From positions 186,001 through 250,000 of the forward strand of contig SADC01001213.1 in NCBI GenBank assembly GCA_004194705.1: DNA of 64,000 bases, given 5' to 3'. This document shows, piece by piece, positions 9,560 to 20,487 of the stretch. The position numbers and the translations under genes were made by a program. The number at the start of each line of letters is the position of its first letter. The stretch's first letter is position 1. The notes below the pieces were generated by a model. It did not search any database. It saw only the letters and a program-made list of their open reading frames with translations, and was not told the origin of the DNA. Source of the DNA: Ditylenchus dipsaci. Taxonomy: Eukaryota > Nematoda > Chromadorea > Rhabditida > Anguinidae.

Positions 9560-11481
9560 AATATTTGCAAAAATCATCAGTCATCTGCTAACGGCATTAC
9601 CTGGAAAGTATCTACAAAAACTAGCAAGGCTGGAAAAATTATTGTAGTCTTTTTTAAAGACCAACATGGCAATCTTGTACAAGCACAAAAATGGATCAAA
9701 AGCAAAAAAATTCATGTTCACATTCAAAACAAGGAGGGATTGTTTATCAAATTGTCAGGTCAATCTCTGGACAAAGGACCTAGTTCGGCGAGTTCCTTTA
9801 GGCTATTCATAGGAGATAAGGCTGGCAATCATGTCAAGGAGTTTGAGAGTAGTAAGAAAAGGAGGGTTAAGTACTTGGATGTAGATGCTGGGGAAGATGT
9901 AGAGAATTCTTACACTATTCAATTCAAGGTTGGTTGTTTTTGAATTTTGGGAAACTTGGTAGAAAAAATGTCACAAAACTGCCATAAGTTATTCACCTGA
10001 GGTACCAAAAAACTTTATTTGCAATTTTGCTTCATCCTAAATTGGTTTCCTTTTTGTTTATATCACATTTCTGGCCGCCGCGATACTCATGGAATTTATT
10101 TTAAAAAGTGTGCGTTTGCCAGAAGGCTGGAATGCGGCTCTTTATATTAACTTCAGTTTCTTGTATTATATTTTTGAAGTCTCAGCTGATTTTTTGCAGA
10201 GTCTCTTCAAAAGATTCTCGTCTTCTTAAAATTTTTCTGGACGTCTAAGTGAAATTTTTTGGGCGATCTGATATAAACAAATTGAGCAGAAGAATTAAAA
10301 AGAACTGTACAATGGTTATAGAACGAAATGCCAACGCCAAAATGCCAACAGAATTTCGCGGGAATTCAAATATCTTGCTGTTTTTTCATGTTTTTTGACT
10401 TTCTCTATTTTCGAGAAACACGTTTGAGCCCGTCCTAACAAACGCTGGCCTACTTTAACCTAAGTGTGTTAAAACGTGCAAAAACAGCAAAAAAATTGAA
10501 TTCCCGCAAAAATTCTGTTGGCATTTTGGCCTTGTCATTTTGTCCCACGACCCGTAAAATAACTTCTGTTATATATCCAGTGATTTCTATATTCTATAAG
10601 CCCTGCAAATTCCAAAAGTAAAAATCTTGAAGAAATATAAAAAATCAAAACCTGGGAATTTTATTTAATCAGTTAATTAATTTGATTAAAAAAATTATGA
10701 TTAGAAAATAGGAGAATCTTGAATATTATTGTACAAAAATACAGCATTTTTTCCAGAACCTGAAAGCAATAGGCAAAGGTGGATGGTGCTCCAAGTGCAA
10801 CGCCAAAAAATCTTCCAAAATTTCATCTTCCAGCTCAAGCAAAATCGGCTTCCAATGGGTTGGTTTCGGGCCTGCAGGCTTTGGATTTGGGTCTCCACAA
10901 CCAACACGAGATTGCGGGTGCGAAAAACATGAGCAAGGAGAAGAATTAGGTCTAGATTTTGATTTGTTTAAGGAGGATGGTGGATCTTCGGCTTTGGAGG
11001 GCAAACATCTAGCAGTAGCAGCTTTTCAAGTAGTTCGAGTGGGGCTGAAAGAGGCTTTTTTGAAATGTTTGGTGGCAGGGGTGGTGGAAGAAGGCAAGAG
11101 CACCACAAATTCGGTCATCGCGGTGGATGGCACTATTCACACGGATTTGGTTTTGGCGGTGGTGGTGGTGGTTTTGCTGACGAAGGTAGAAGTCATGGAT
11201 TTGGTGGAGGTGGTGGTGGAAGCCACGGATTCGGTGGTGGTGGTGGTCATGAAGGTGGCGGTGGAGGAGGCAGTCATCAATTTGGATTTGATCACCATTA
11301 TGGTCATTTTGGCTTTGGAAGTCATAGAGGCGGAGGAGGCAAAGGGTATCATTTCCATGGAGGTAGCCATGGAGGCAGCAGACATCATTCTTGTAGCAGC
11401 AAATCTAGTAGCTCAGAAGCGAGTGAAAACACTGAAACTGTGGAGTTCAGTGAAACCAAAACCTTTTCTGAATCGTTTTAA
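9560..11481 (+). CDS. Gly/His-rich, probably extracellular protein (two exons seen)
   Basis: Exon A (9560-9928, 123 codons, after TTTACAG and before GTTGG) encodes a hydrophilic domain with ITWKVSTKTSKAGKIIVVFF and YLDVDAGEDVENSYTIQFK. Exon B (from 10757, after TTTCCAG) continues in phase with NLKAIGKGGWCSKCNAKKSS and a CGC motif. It ends in about 140 residues of Gly/His-rich repeats (HGFGGGGGGS type) and a Ser/Thr/Glu tail, with the stop at 11479-11481. Between 10950 and 10990 the frame must shift by one base. Either a base is missing or an unusually short GT..AG segment (10951-10973, 23 nt) is removed. The family is not recognised. Glycine/histidine repeats suggest a structural or matrix protein, but this is inference. 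The start exon is not seen. Confidence 0.6.
10313..10555. mobile_element. palindromic MITE in the intron of the Gly/His-rich gene
   Basis: This is a second copy of the family seen at 1846-2236. It has inverted ends with AAATGCCAACGCCAAAATGCC and GTCATTTTGTCCCACGACCC, the word CGCGGGAATTC, and the central CCGTCCTAACAAACGCTGGCC region. It lacks the pogo-like insert of the other copy, so it represents the empty form. Confidence 0.75.
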
Positions 11482-11671
11482 CTGAAAGAGAACATAAATT
11501 TGTATATAAACAATAAAAGCATGTATAAAATTGAAGGGAGAACCAAGGAGAAAACTGTAAAAACATAAAATTTCTAAGATGAAGAAGAAAAAAAGCTGAC
11601 TGAAGAAGTCGAAAATAAAAAAAAACGTAGTCAATGGGTGTTATTAAATCAGATCATAGGGTAAAACAGAA

Positions 11672-12185
11672 AAATGCTTCCTTTTGACGAAAAAGCTTCC
11701 TTTTTTCCGTGAAAAATATGCTTCATTTAAGTGAAATGTGCCCTGGTACTGGCGGATTCGAACCAGACGCTTGTTTTTCAGAATTGCTCAAAAACCACTC
11801 CAAGGTGGCCGAAGCTAGAAATAACTGGGGGTTTTGGTGTTTTCTAAAGGGGGTGGACTTTTTGCAAAATATTGATTGAACGGATCACAATTTTAGTCCG
11901 ATAGGCTTTGTTGCACAGAATTCCAGATTTGCGGTTGTTTGGAGTGGTTCAGGGTGGATTAGTGTGGAATTTCACCCATCCGCCTGGCATTCTTACCCGC
12001 TTTAGCAGAATTTCGCCGAAACTTTACCCTTCTTTAGCAAACCTCAAAAAAACAGTTGTTTCTGGCTTTTAGCCAGTCTGAAAAAGAGAAGCGTCGGTTA
12101 AGTGCTTCATATACTCATATCCGAAGTTGCTGGTTTGAGTCCGCGAGTACCAGGGCACATTTTAACTTAAAGGAAGGGGGGAGGG
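11672..12185. repeat. foldback with tRNA-like arms, unit 1
   Basis: The left arm (around 11738-11772) inverted reads GGTTCGAATCCGCCAGTACC followed by AGGGCAC. The right arm (12134-12162) reads GGTTTGAGTCCGCGAGTACC followed by AGGGCAC. Both contain a good match to the RNA polymerase III B box (GGTTCGANTCC) at the position it has in the 3' half of a tRNA. The arms face each other, separated by about 350 bp. This looks like two tRNA-derived SINE tails in inverted orientation, or a MITE that captured them. Confidence 0.5.
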
Positions 12186-12194
12186 GGAAGCTAC

Positions 12195-12465
12195 TTAGAT
12201 TTGAAAAAGTGTCTTCCATGGCGCAGTGCGTGAGTCCTCGCGTTTTTTGGCCCAAAATGGTATTGTTTTGGTGTTGCAGGTTCAATTCCACGTAGTGGCA
12301 TACTATTTTTGGCTCGTTTGGCCAGTTTAGAGGTAATTCGACTTTTTTGACGCCAGATTCGGAATCAGCGACCCAAATTACCCCTAGAAATGATCAAACA
12401 AGCCAAAAAAATAGTGTGCCACTACGTGGGATCGAACCTGCAACACCAAAATCCAGTAAAATCAA
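12195..12465. repeat. foldback with tRNA-like arms, unit 2
   Basis: The left arm contains TGGCGCAGTGCG (A-box-like) near 12219 and GGTTCAATTCCACGTAGTGG (B-box-like) near 12280. The right arm near 12415-12450, inverted, contains GGTTCGATCCCACGTAGTGG. The two 3' halves are almost identical and oppositely oriented. The A and B boxes on the left arm are spaced roughly as in a tRNA gene with a long variable region, but no proper acceptor stem can be drawn, so I do not call it a tRNA gene. Confidence 0.5.
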
Positions 12466-12469
12466 AATT

Positions 12470-12900
12470 CGAATTCGAATTTAAATTTTTGCTTTCGTGC
12501 CAGGACCAGGCAAAAATATTGCAATTTGAACACCTCCGTACTATTAATTGTTGGAGTTATACAGCTCTAACATGTAATAAGAATAAATGATATCACCTGC
12601 AAGCTGAGCTCGAGCCACACATTTTGGTTTTTTTGAAATTTTTTGTTTGGCCTTTTTGTTTCGCGAAAAACATTAATTGCAGTTTGAATTGCCACTTTCA
12701 GATTACCACTGGGCACAATTCATATGGCTATGATTTTTTAAAACCTATTTTAAAAAAGTGAGTATAAACGTTTGAAAGCCTTACATTCTGGCTATGGATT
12801 GGTATATTGTGTTCTGAAAAAACTAAGATTTTTATGATTCTTTCTATGATTTGAATAATTGAATTTTTTAATTGACAATTTCCAGGCCAATTTTAGGTCA
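12470..12900. other. intergenic stretch upstream of coiled-coil gene
   Basis: AT-rich sequence. The promoter of the coiled-coil gene should lie here, but no motif is clear enough to name. Confidence 0.4.
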
Positions 12901-12902
12901 AA

Positions 12903-15090
12903 ATGGATTTATCCAGTTTAAGTGATGTTAATTATAGTCATAAAAGCGGGTGGAAACAGGTAGACTAGGAGGACGAACAAAAGCAGCGAAATCGCAAGCC
13001 CTAAAAGAGAAGCTCCGCAACGCCAGAAATAAAATTGGCAGTAATATAATTGACCAAGGTGGGTGGAGTCTTACCGTATATTCTCGATTAGAAGGCCCCT
13101 CTCTATTAGAAGGCCCTCTCTAATAGAAGGCCCCCTTGAGGACCTATATATCAGCCTAGAAAAAGAAATTCGCAAATCTTTTTTCGCGTTTTCTAGTTAA
13201 CACGAGCTTACCTGATTCCACTTTTAAAATTTTGGTTGAGCACCCAAAAATCTCAAATTCGAAATAATTTTTTCCGATTTTTTAAGGGTTGAAAAATAGA
13301 AGGCCCGGGCCTTCTAATAGAGAATATACGGTAATTATCTTCGATCAAGGTGGCATATGTGCCTGGTTTTTTTTCACTGCAAGCATAGTGGCCTTTAATC
13401 CATAGTCCTATAGGCACAGGTGCCGGTTTTGCACCTAGTGAATTTTAGTGCTTTTGAGGCGCCATTGTCCGGTGATTTTTTGTGAACTTTGGATCATGAC
13501 TTTGAGGCTAAAAATTGAGACTCATTTTGGATAAACTGCTATATCAAGCCGTGTAATAGCTCAAATATAACTTGAAAGTTGCTCTACAGCTTGACTCTAC
13601 AGCTCTACAGCTCCCGAATTGGTACCAAAAACCAAACAATCAGGAATATGTGCAAAAAGTCCAATTTTTCGGCCCTATACGACAATCCGGTGCGTTTTTT
13701 GCCTTGGTCCCCTGCTGTTTTTTACAAATTTCCCTCCACAAGACAAAATGAATTTTAAATTTTTTTCTGATAAATTGACTACCTGGCCACTTGCCTGGCA
13801 TACCTAAATACCCCACCTGACAGCCTACTCACATCACATTAAGAAAATGAGCTTCTGCTGCCACCAGGATTTAAAAATTTGAACCTTTCAAAAAAATGCC
13901 TCGGTCTCCCAAGGCAATTCAAAATTCACAGAAAAACGCCTTGATCCCCCTGTGGTTTTTTCAACTTGGAGTCAGAGATTTTCACTGGTTTTCACACTAA
14001 ATAAAAGCTCTCGGTAAAAAAAATTCCGATAAAGTTTTTTTAAGTCTTAATTTTTTTCATCGCCGTCTGCATTTTTTTTATTTTTCATTATGGATCGAAT
14101 TTTCAAAAAATGCGGTCAAATTAACACGGCCCATTTTTTGAAATAAAAATGAAAGGAAACATGGACGGCCACCTAAAAATAAAGTATAAAAATAATAACT
14201 GACTATATGATGTAAAATAAAATGTACGATCTATAATGAAAACGTAGTTAAAATGCAAGACGGCGATGAAAAAAATTAGGACGGCGATGCATGGCGCAGT
14301 CCCTAGGGATATCCGAAATACTATACAGAAATTTCAGCACCCAATCTTCCAACACTCAAGCCTCTAACTCTGCGTAGGCAGATAGATAAGCTGCGGGAGC
14401 AGCTTGCCACAAGTGAAGCGGAGAAGGCTGACTTGAAAGAAAAGCTATCAGCTACTAATGCTGACTTGACTGCCCTGGTAATATATTCATTTGCATATTT
14501 TCAGTAACGAAACTAAATACGTTAGAAAGTCGAAAACGACAGACTCAAAGAAACAGAATTAGCGGCTGCCAAAGCAATAGAAGAAAAGAAAGCCCTCGTT
14601 GTTAATCTGCAAGATATAGTATCAGACAAGGTTGGATATTCAGTTTAAAAACGTGGAGAGCCTGAATCTAAGCCCTCCTACTCACTTGAACCTGATCTCA
14701 TCACGCAGTCAAATCAGCTGAGGTAAGCAAGGCAATTTTTTTAATAACTTTTCAATCATTTTTATTAAAAGAAATTATTTGTATAAATAATTTACCAAAA
14801 AATTGCCCTGGTCCCCCAAGCTGGTTTGACTGCGGGAGGGGGAAGGTTGGTCTCAGATTCAATTTAGCCAAAAAAGGTCAGCTTTTGAATCACAAATATT
14901 ATTAAAGCGAATAGAAGCCTTCGGCAGAGCAAAAGGGCCTGCCCGTCAGAGCGTACTCGGAGATAACTCCACAGAGGAAGCGCAATAAATTACAAACCAT
15001 TGTTGACCAAAGCTTTGATGCAGATGAGCTGACAAAAGCAACTATCCAAGGAAGTATTCATGTATTAACTTGTCATACGTATTATTAATG
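12903..15090 (+). CDS. multi-exon coiled-coil protein, unrecognised
   Basis: Exon 1 (12903-13058) starts MDLSSLSDVNYSHKSG and, after a one-base shift, continues GRTKAAKSQALKEKLRNARN up to a split codon at GTGGG. Exon 2 (14338-14477, after TTTCAG) restores the codon exactly and encodes LRRQIDKLREQLATSEAEKA, then DLKEKLSATNADLTAL. Exon 3 (from 14526) encodes KVENDRLKETELAAAKAIEE and on. The heptad pattern in exons 2-3 is clear. An in-frame TAA at 14648 is followed by more open sequence (RGEPESKPSYSLEPDLITQ) to a donor at 14722. A further block near 14928-15086 includes ITPQRKRNKLQTIVDQSFD. The layout of a basic segment followed by a coiled coil recalls shugoshin, but I cannot support that name. 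Two frame defects leave it a gene with errors or a young pseudogene. Confidence 0.5.
13074..13331. mobile_element. CCGTATA-tipped palindromic MITE in intron 1 of the coiled-coil gene
   Basis: The tips read CCGTATATTCTCGATTAGAA and its inverse, flanked by TA at 13072-13073 and 13332-13333. The core contains GGTTGAGCACCCAAAAATCTC-like sequence and a TTTTTTCGCGTTTTCTAG phrase. The element at 30773-31015 shares this core but has different tip sequence after CCGTAT. Confidence 0.8.
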
Positions 15091-15740
15091 TATTGATTTA
15101 AGACGAAGAATTTAGGGGAATTCAAGGAAGGAAAAACGAAGAATTTAAATTTATTTATTTATTTATTTATTGTGAACAGTATTTTCCTTGACTTTTACTA
15201 AAATACTACATGTTGATTCTCGTTTGAATTTCACTGGTACCTGAAATGACCTGGTACCCGCCTTGCAAAATATTTGTATCGGCGGCGAGTGTGCCCCTTC
15301 CACAAAGGAAGGGGGGGGGGTGTTTGCCTGGTCCCCCGTTGAAGTTTTTGTTGTATTTCAGACATAGGCTGAGGCAAGGGTAGGCCAGCGTATATTAGGA
15401 CAAACTCGAGAATGAGGTTTTTCGTTTTGGCCTAAAGTGTTTTGGCTTTTTGTTTTGGCCTTTTAGCATAAAAAATTAATAGCAGGGGGACCAAGGCAAA
15501 GCTACCCCCCCCCCCCTTGCTGGATAGAACCCAAAGTTTTCTATTGTCGAATCACATAAAACAGATTAGCTTGAAGGTTCTCTCTCCGTACTAGGTAAGT
15601 TACTAACTTCGTTGCAAAACCGAACATTTTAGTCTATTTAATTAAAAATATCACCGGATTTTTATTTATGATCAAAGCGTCAGTAATAATAACATACATG
15701 AAAATAACTTGCTTTACAAATAATACAACAAATTGGACGT
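15091..15740. repeat. simple repeat and G/C-tract repeat fragments
   Basis: An (ATTT)n microsatellite occupies about 15149-15171. Poly-G and poly-C tracts near 15310 and 15510 sit in fragments of the dispersed GGGGGACCAAGGCAAA repeat (15330-15530) with a CCAGCGTATATTAGGAC phrase. There is no gene here apart from the ncs-1 3' end beyond 15742. Confidence 0.6.
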
Positions 15741-15741
15741 T

Positions 15742-18700
15742 TTAAGAAGCTAGGCCTTCGTACAATGATAATGCATGAACTATACTAGGATCTGCTTTGC
15801 TCCTTCCTTGAACTCATCCAAAGTTAGTTGGGCATCGTTATTCTTAAACACCAAATTAATAATTATATCAGTAAAAGCTGAAATATATGCAATACCTTAT
15901 CCATCATCCTGAAAATGCGATCCACCCTTTTCTCAGGTGTATTCTCGTCTTCTGGCAATTTAACAGAGTCTCCCACCATTTTGTATATGCTGCCTACAAT
16001 CGACAACATCTCTGATCTGGTTATGAAGCCGTCATTGTCTAAGTCATACAATCGAAAAGCCCCTGAAATACTTTTGAATAGTAATTTAGAAATTTCTATT
16101 CTCGATTTGTTTTATTATACTCAATTTTGCAAATTTGTACGTAAACTCTTTTTTCAGTTTTTTGGTTTTTTGTCTTGGCCCGCTGTTGTTTTTTTGTGAT
16201 TTATTGCGCTTAGGCAAGAGTTGGTCAGCGTATGTTAGGACGGACTCAAACATATCATAGAATTATGTCCCAACATACGCTGGCCTACCTTTGTCTAAGT
16301 CTTAGCCTAAAAAATCACAAAAAAACAACAACAGGGGGGACCAAGGCAAAAGCACCCTCATTGAAGGATAGGGCCATGGTATTTATTAAGCGTGTCATCT
16401 ATATTCCAGCCGTAACAAAAGAAGTTTTTTCAAGGCCTAAACAAAAATGCTAAAAATTTAGAATAAAAAAAGCAAAAGCTCAATTCTGACAGAGAGTTAT
16501 CAATCAATGAACTTCGGAATAATAAGGGACACGACTGAAGTTAACTGTTCAAAATCTTATAAAAACATAAAAGTTAGCTCAATGGGCTAAAGCAACTTGT
16601 TGGATGCACTGAGGTAGCGATTTATCGAAAATGCCATCGGCATGAATATATCCACGGTGGGATAACCGGGTTTCAGCCTTTTCCTAATTTTTTCGGAAAA
16701 GATTGTGAATGGTATAATAGTATCTTTAGCCAGCAGTATACATTAGCCCGCAGCACATACTTTAGCTCACAGTATACATATGAAGTATTTTGACCATAGT
16801 TTGCCGAAAAAAGAAACCTACAATGTAATTTCTCGTCTAAATTGCCTCTGGAGGTTATGGACAAAGCTCGGATGAACTCATGAAATTCAATGGCGCCATC
16901 CTAAAAACATGTTTTTTCCAATACAGATATTCTGAAACTACGACTATCATATTTAAAAATATTTTGTTTAGTTAATTTTAAAATTCTGTTGAGAGCTATG
17001 CCAATTGAAGAAATTTGCCGAAAAAAAATTCGCGGCTCTAGTAAAGAATGCGTTTCCATTTTTACCTTGGTCCCCCTTGTTGTTTTCCTGTTGTTTAAAC
17101 AACTTGGTCCCCCTGTCTATTATAGTTATTTTAACACCGTGATTATGGTGATCACGGTGATTATGGTTAACATGGTCACCTTAAAACAACAGGGGGACCA
17201 AGCTGTTTTTCACGGAAAAACCTAAGGGGGACCAAGGCAAAAATGGAAACGCGTTCTTTACTAGACCCCAGTCGCTCAATCAAATAGTCATAATTTTTTA
17301 AGGTTGAAATTCGACAAAACGGTTTTTCACGGTTGTCGGAAAGGAAACAGCCCGAACTGTGAAACTTTAAACCTAAAATTTTTTATTGCACTTGGAATTT
17401 ATCCAGGAATTCATGAGGACAAAATCAGGCTTACAGTCGTTCCTGAGATCTACTGCGAAAATTTCAATTTTCGTGTGCTTCGGTTCCCTAAGCTAATTTT
17501 TCAAGATTTCAATTAGCTAAAACATTTGCTTGGGAAACCGAGGCCTCCAAAAATCGAAATTTTTGTGGTCGATCGCAGGATGGCTATACGTTCAATGGCA
17601 CCATCCTAAAAATGATTTTCGCGTTCAGCGCACCAAAATACACTGAAGCTAAACAATTTTTTGGAGATTTACATTTTATAATAGGGGCCGTTCCCTGTTG
17701 GAAAAGTGCGATTTTTTGTGTGTAATGTCGAAAAACGATTTTTTTCATCTCGATCTGGAAGTCTCTGTAGACTGCCTTTGCATCTTAAATATCCAAATAA
17801 CAGGCTTGACCATGCCAAAATCGTATTTTTGACATCACACACCAAACAACATAAACATTTTTCCAAAATAACTGAGAAAGACCAACTTTAGATACAAACG
17901 GCAATAAAAAATGGCTGTTTGAAATTAAAACAACTTTGATGAAATTTAAATATATTTTTTTTTGCAAAATTATATTTTTTAGGCAAAAATACTTACCTTG
18001 TTCTCGTCAAACACTTTGAAAACAAAGCTGGCAAAGTCGGACGGATCGCCTTGAGGAAAGAATTGCTTGTAAATTTTTTGGAAACCCTACAAAAAATGTT
18101 TGTCAACATAATTTTTTGAAAGCAATTTACCGCTTCAGTGAGCATTCCGTTGGGGCAGTCTCTGACAAAACCTTTGTACCACTGCCGTATCTCTTTTTCC
18201 GTAACTAAATAACAATTTCAAAATATCAAAATTACTTTAAAAACATTTTATGGGTCAAGCCTTCTATTTTTTTTTCAAAATGAGTTCTGCTATTTTAAGA
18301 TGCTTCTTTTTTTTGCTTTTGAAATTTTGCGCTGAAAACTTTTTTTACCCTAAATAACAATGAGCACTGGACAAAATGACTTTTGGCGCTACTCGGTTTT
18401 ATAACCACCTCCTTCCCAAACAGCTATTCTACACCGACCACCAGCCACCAAAAAATATTGAAAAAAAATTCAAAAAACGGTATATTGCATTGTCGGGAAG
18501 TCAAAGAAGTCAAAATAGTTACTAATCTGATGTCCCGACTTTCACCCAGTACTTTTTCTCTAATTCATCAGCTGGCGGAGTTCTGGCAAATATTTTTACG
18601 TAATTCTTTACATTATACTCAGGCCGTGACCCTGAAGATGTGGGTTTTTTTTATCATCCAACCCGAAATCACAAACAAACTAGCGTTGAGTTTTTGTCTT

Positions 18701-20300
18701 AAGCTTTTAAATGAAATATATTTTGACTCGCTATTTATGATTAGCTTTGCGATTTTTCTAAAAACTCTTCTATTTACAATATTTGACAATTTTTTGGTTA
18801 GAGCTAGGACTTTAGGTGTATATTTTTGCAAAAAATTATAAATGCTAGACCGAATTCGCCCAAAGGCTGGCTGTTTCAAGCTTAAAGTACTCTAATTTCG
18901 GAGACTGAAACAAATAAATCTTCCTTGTCTGGGAGTCAAGTTACACATTTTGTCACCTTAAGTGACCTATTAATGAACGTAAAGGATGCCTTCTTCGCTA
19001 TGGACTCTAAGAAGTGAGAAAACTGGAAGTGGAATACTGCTTCAAAGTGCAGGTCAACTTGACTTTTAATGGAATTTTGTTGATAATAGTCAAAATAAAT
19101 ATTTTTGATATGTTATTGAGTTAAGTAAAATTTTATACCGAAATTTAAAAAAAAAGTTAGCATATATAATAAGACATTTTTTTTTTACTTAATTAGTCTA
19201 TTAGACCTTATCTAGGTGGGGGTGGTCTGATAGTCAGGTGGTCGGGGTGGTCTGATAGCTAGACAGTCACCCCACATAGAGTAGCTTAAATACCCGGTAT
19301 TGATTTTTCGAGGGGTGCTTTAATTAGAGGAAATATGGTATACTGCATAAGCGCGTATCGGAATACCCCGGTAAATACCCAGGTATCTATCATTTTCAGC
19401 GACCCTACCCCCCTTAATTTAAAATCGTGTTTTTGTCATTGTGTTTTGACACAATTTTTCAGACTGCTATTCTTTGAGTTACCCATAATTTGTAGCTCAT
19501 CTCACTGGTTACAAAATGGGTAGTAACCTGTACAAGAGCAGTCTTCAAAAAGTGGGTAAAAAAACAACGCCAAGAAGATGATTTTAACGTAAAGAGTGCC
19601 CGTCAATTATAACAAATACGGTATTTATCAAGTTATTTTGTCCAGCATTTTTTGAAGCAATTTTTTTTAAACTTTTTGTGTAAAAAATATTCTTGTTATA
19701 AAGAGGGTAAAACTTTCGAAAAAAAATTGGTGGCTCAAGGTACCCCCTGTGGTTGGTTGACCTTATTCCCCAAGGCAAAATATATACAGTCAAAACTCCC
19801 ATTAATGTAACACCCAAAAGTTGGGGCCTCTAGGGTCCGATACTTTTTTTACCTTGATTTTTTAAGAACTTTCGTAGTTGTGTTTTGACAGTGTGGCTGC
19901 AAATATCGTCAGGGTTCCGATTTTGCCGAGTGCTTTAGCGAAAGAAAAATTTTCGACCTTAAAAGGCAAAAACTCCCATTAGCGTAAGGTTTTTTGAAAA
20001 TATGGTTACGTTAAAGAGAGATTTTGCTTTTTCAAGATCAATTTTTTTCTTTTGCTAAAAAGGTCTGCAAAATTTGAATCTTGACGATATTTGCAGCCAG
20101 ACTTTCAAAAAGAACTAAGATAATTGTTAAAAAAAATCAAGGTAAAAAAGTGTCGGACCTAGGCGGAACGAACTTTTGGGTGAAAAAACTAACTTAATGC
20201 GAGTTTTGACTGTAAATAATTGAAAAAAAAGCTTACAATAAGTTTGTTTAGCAAGTGTTTTGACTTGCTCATTTCTGAGTTTGCTTTGAGGTTTGCCCAT
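15742..20300 (-). CDS. ncs-1: neuronal calcium sensor-1 (frequenin), six exons
   Basis: NCS-1 is an N-myristoylated EF-hand calcium sensor acting at membranes in neurons, where it tunes exocytosis and channel activity. The exons on the minus strand are 20300-20237, 18204-18131, 18086-17997, 16900-16822, 16062-15896 and 15842-15742, all with GT..AG borders and exactly matching codon phases. The protein starts [10 protein letters not shown] (Gly2 available for myristoylation) and contains [20 protein letters not shown], then [14 protein letters not shown] (EF2), [14 protein letters not shown] (EF3) and [15 protein letters not shown] (EF4). EF1 has the CPNG sequence that makes it inactive in this family. 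The total is 191 codons, the family length. One base is missing in exon 6 (AAGGCAGAT read as AAGCAGAT), which alone breaks the C-terminus [17 protein letters not shown] treat this as a probable sequence error. Introns are 44 and 53 nt, or 0.8-2 kb where repeats have inserted. Confidence 0.95.
16140..16355. mobile_element. palindromic GGACCAAGG/CCAGCG repeat in ncs-1 intron 4
   Basis: The arms run from CTTGGCCCGCTGTTGTTTTT to AAAACAACAACAGGGGGGAC and meet near GGTCAGCGTATGTTAGGACG and its inverse. The same two-part structure is seen at 21515-21690 and partly at 15330-15530 and 48550-48680, so it is a dispersed foldback family. No target duplication was resolved. Confidence 0.65.
17036..17268. 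mobile_element. foldback with ACCAAGG repeats in ncs-1 intron 3
   Basis: The outer arms (TCTAGTAAAGAATGCGTTTC and its inverse) enclose repeated CTTGGTCCCCCTGT-type words. The centre is a short palindromic tract of ATTATGGTGATCACGGTGAT type. It has no coding capacity. Confidence 0.6.
17591..17612 (-). pseudogene. echo of the exon 4 acceptor of ncs-1
   Basis: The plus-strand phrase TTCAATGGCRCCATCCTAAA occurs here (R = A) and at the 5' end of exon 4 (16887-16908, R = G), spanning the intron-exon boundary. Flanking sequence diverges. This is a short partial duplication of exon 4 with its acceptor, lying inside intron 3. It cannot act as an intact exon because a stop follows quickly. Confidence 0.55.
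19787..20212. mobile_element. pogo-like palindromic MITE, member B, in ncs-1 intron 1
   Basis: The tips read CAGTCAAAACTCCCATTAAT and inverse, with TA on both flanks. The core matches member A (CTAGGGTCCGATACTTTTTT and GACAGTGTGGCTGCAAATAT). The tip word AAAACTCCCATTA recurs at the centre (near 19970). Length is 426 bp. Confidence 0.85.
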
Positions 20301-20487
20301 GATTTGACCAACAAGTACACAAATTAGAAAAATTTAAGCTCTTTTCAAACAAAATTTAGAATTAAAGCAGTTTAAAGCAAGTAATTTGTAGAGTGTAGAC
20401 AGCAATTTGACGGAATAAAATCCATAATTACATTCAAATAACTGCTGTCTTCTTGTCTACCATTTTATTGCCTTTAGTAAATAGAGC

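Noticed and set aside
10964..11485. 173-codon Val/Ala-rich frame over the Gly/His-rich gene
   Set aside because: It is the shifted reading of GGT/GGA glycine codons; the Gly/His frame has sensible composition and a conserved-type tail.
12219..12300. Functional tRNA gene
   Set aside because: A- and B-box-like words are present, but acceptor and anticodon stems cannot be formed, and the 3' half is repeated in inverse as part of a foldback.
18383..18879. 152-codon plus-strand or 86-codon minus-strand gene inside ncs-1 intron 1
   Set aside because: AT-rich frames without recognisable domain, splice support or coding composition.
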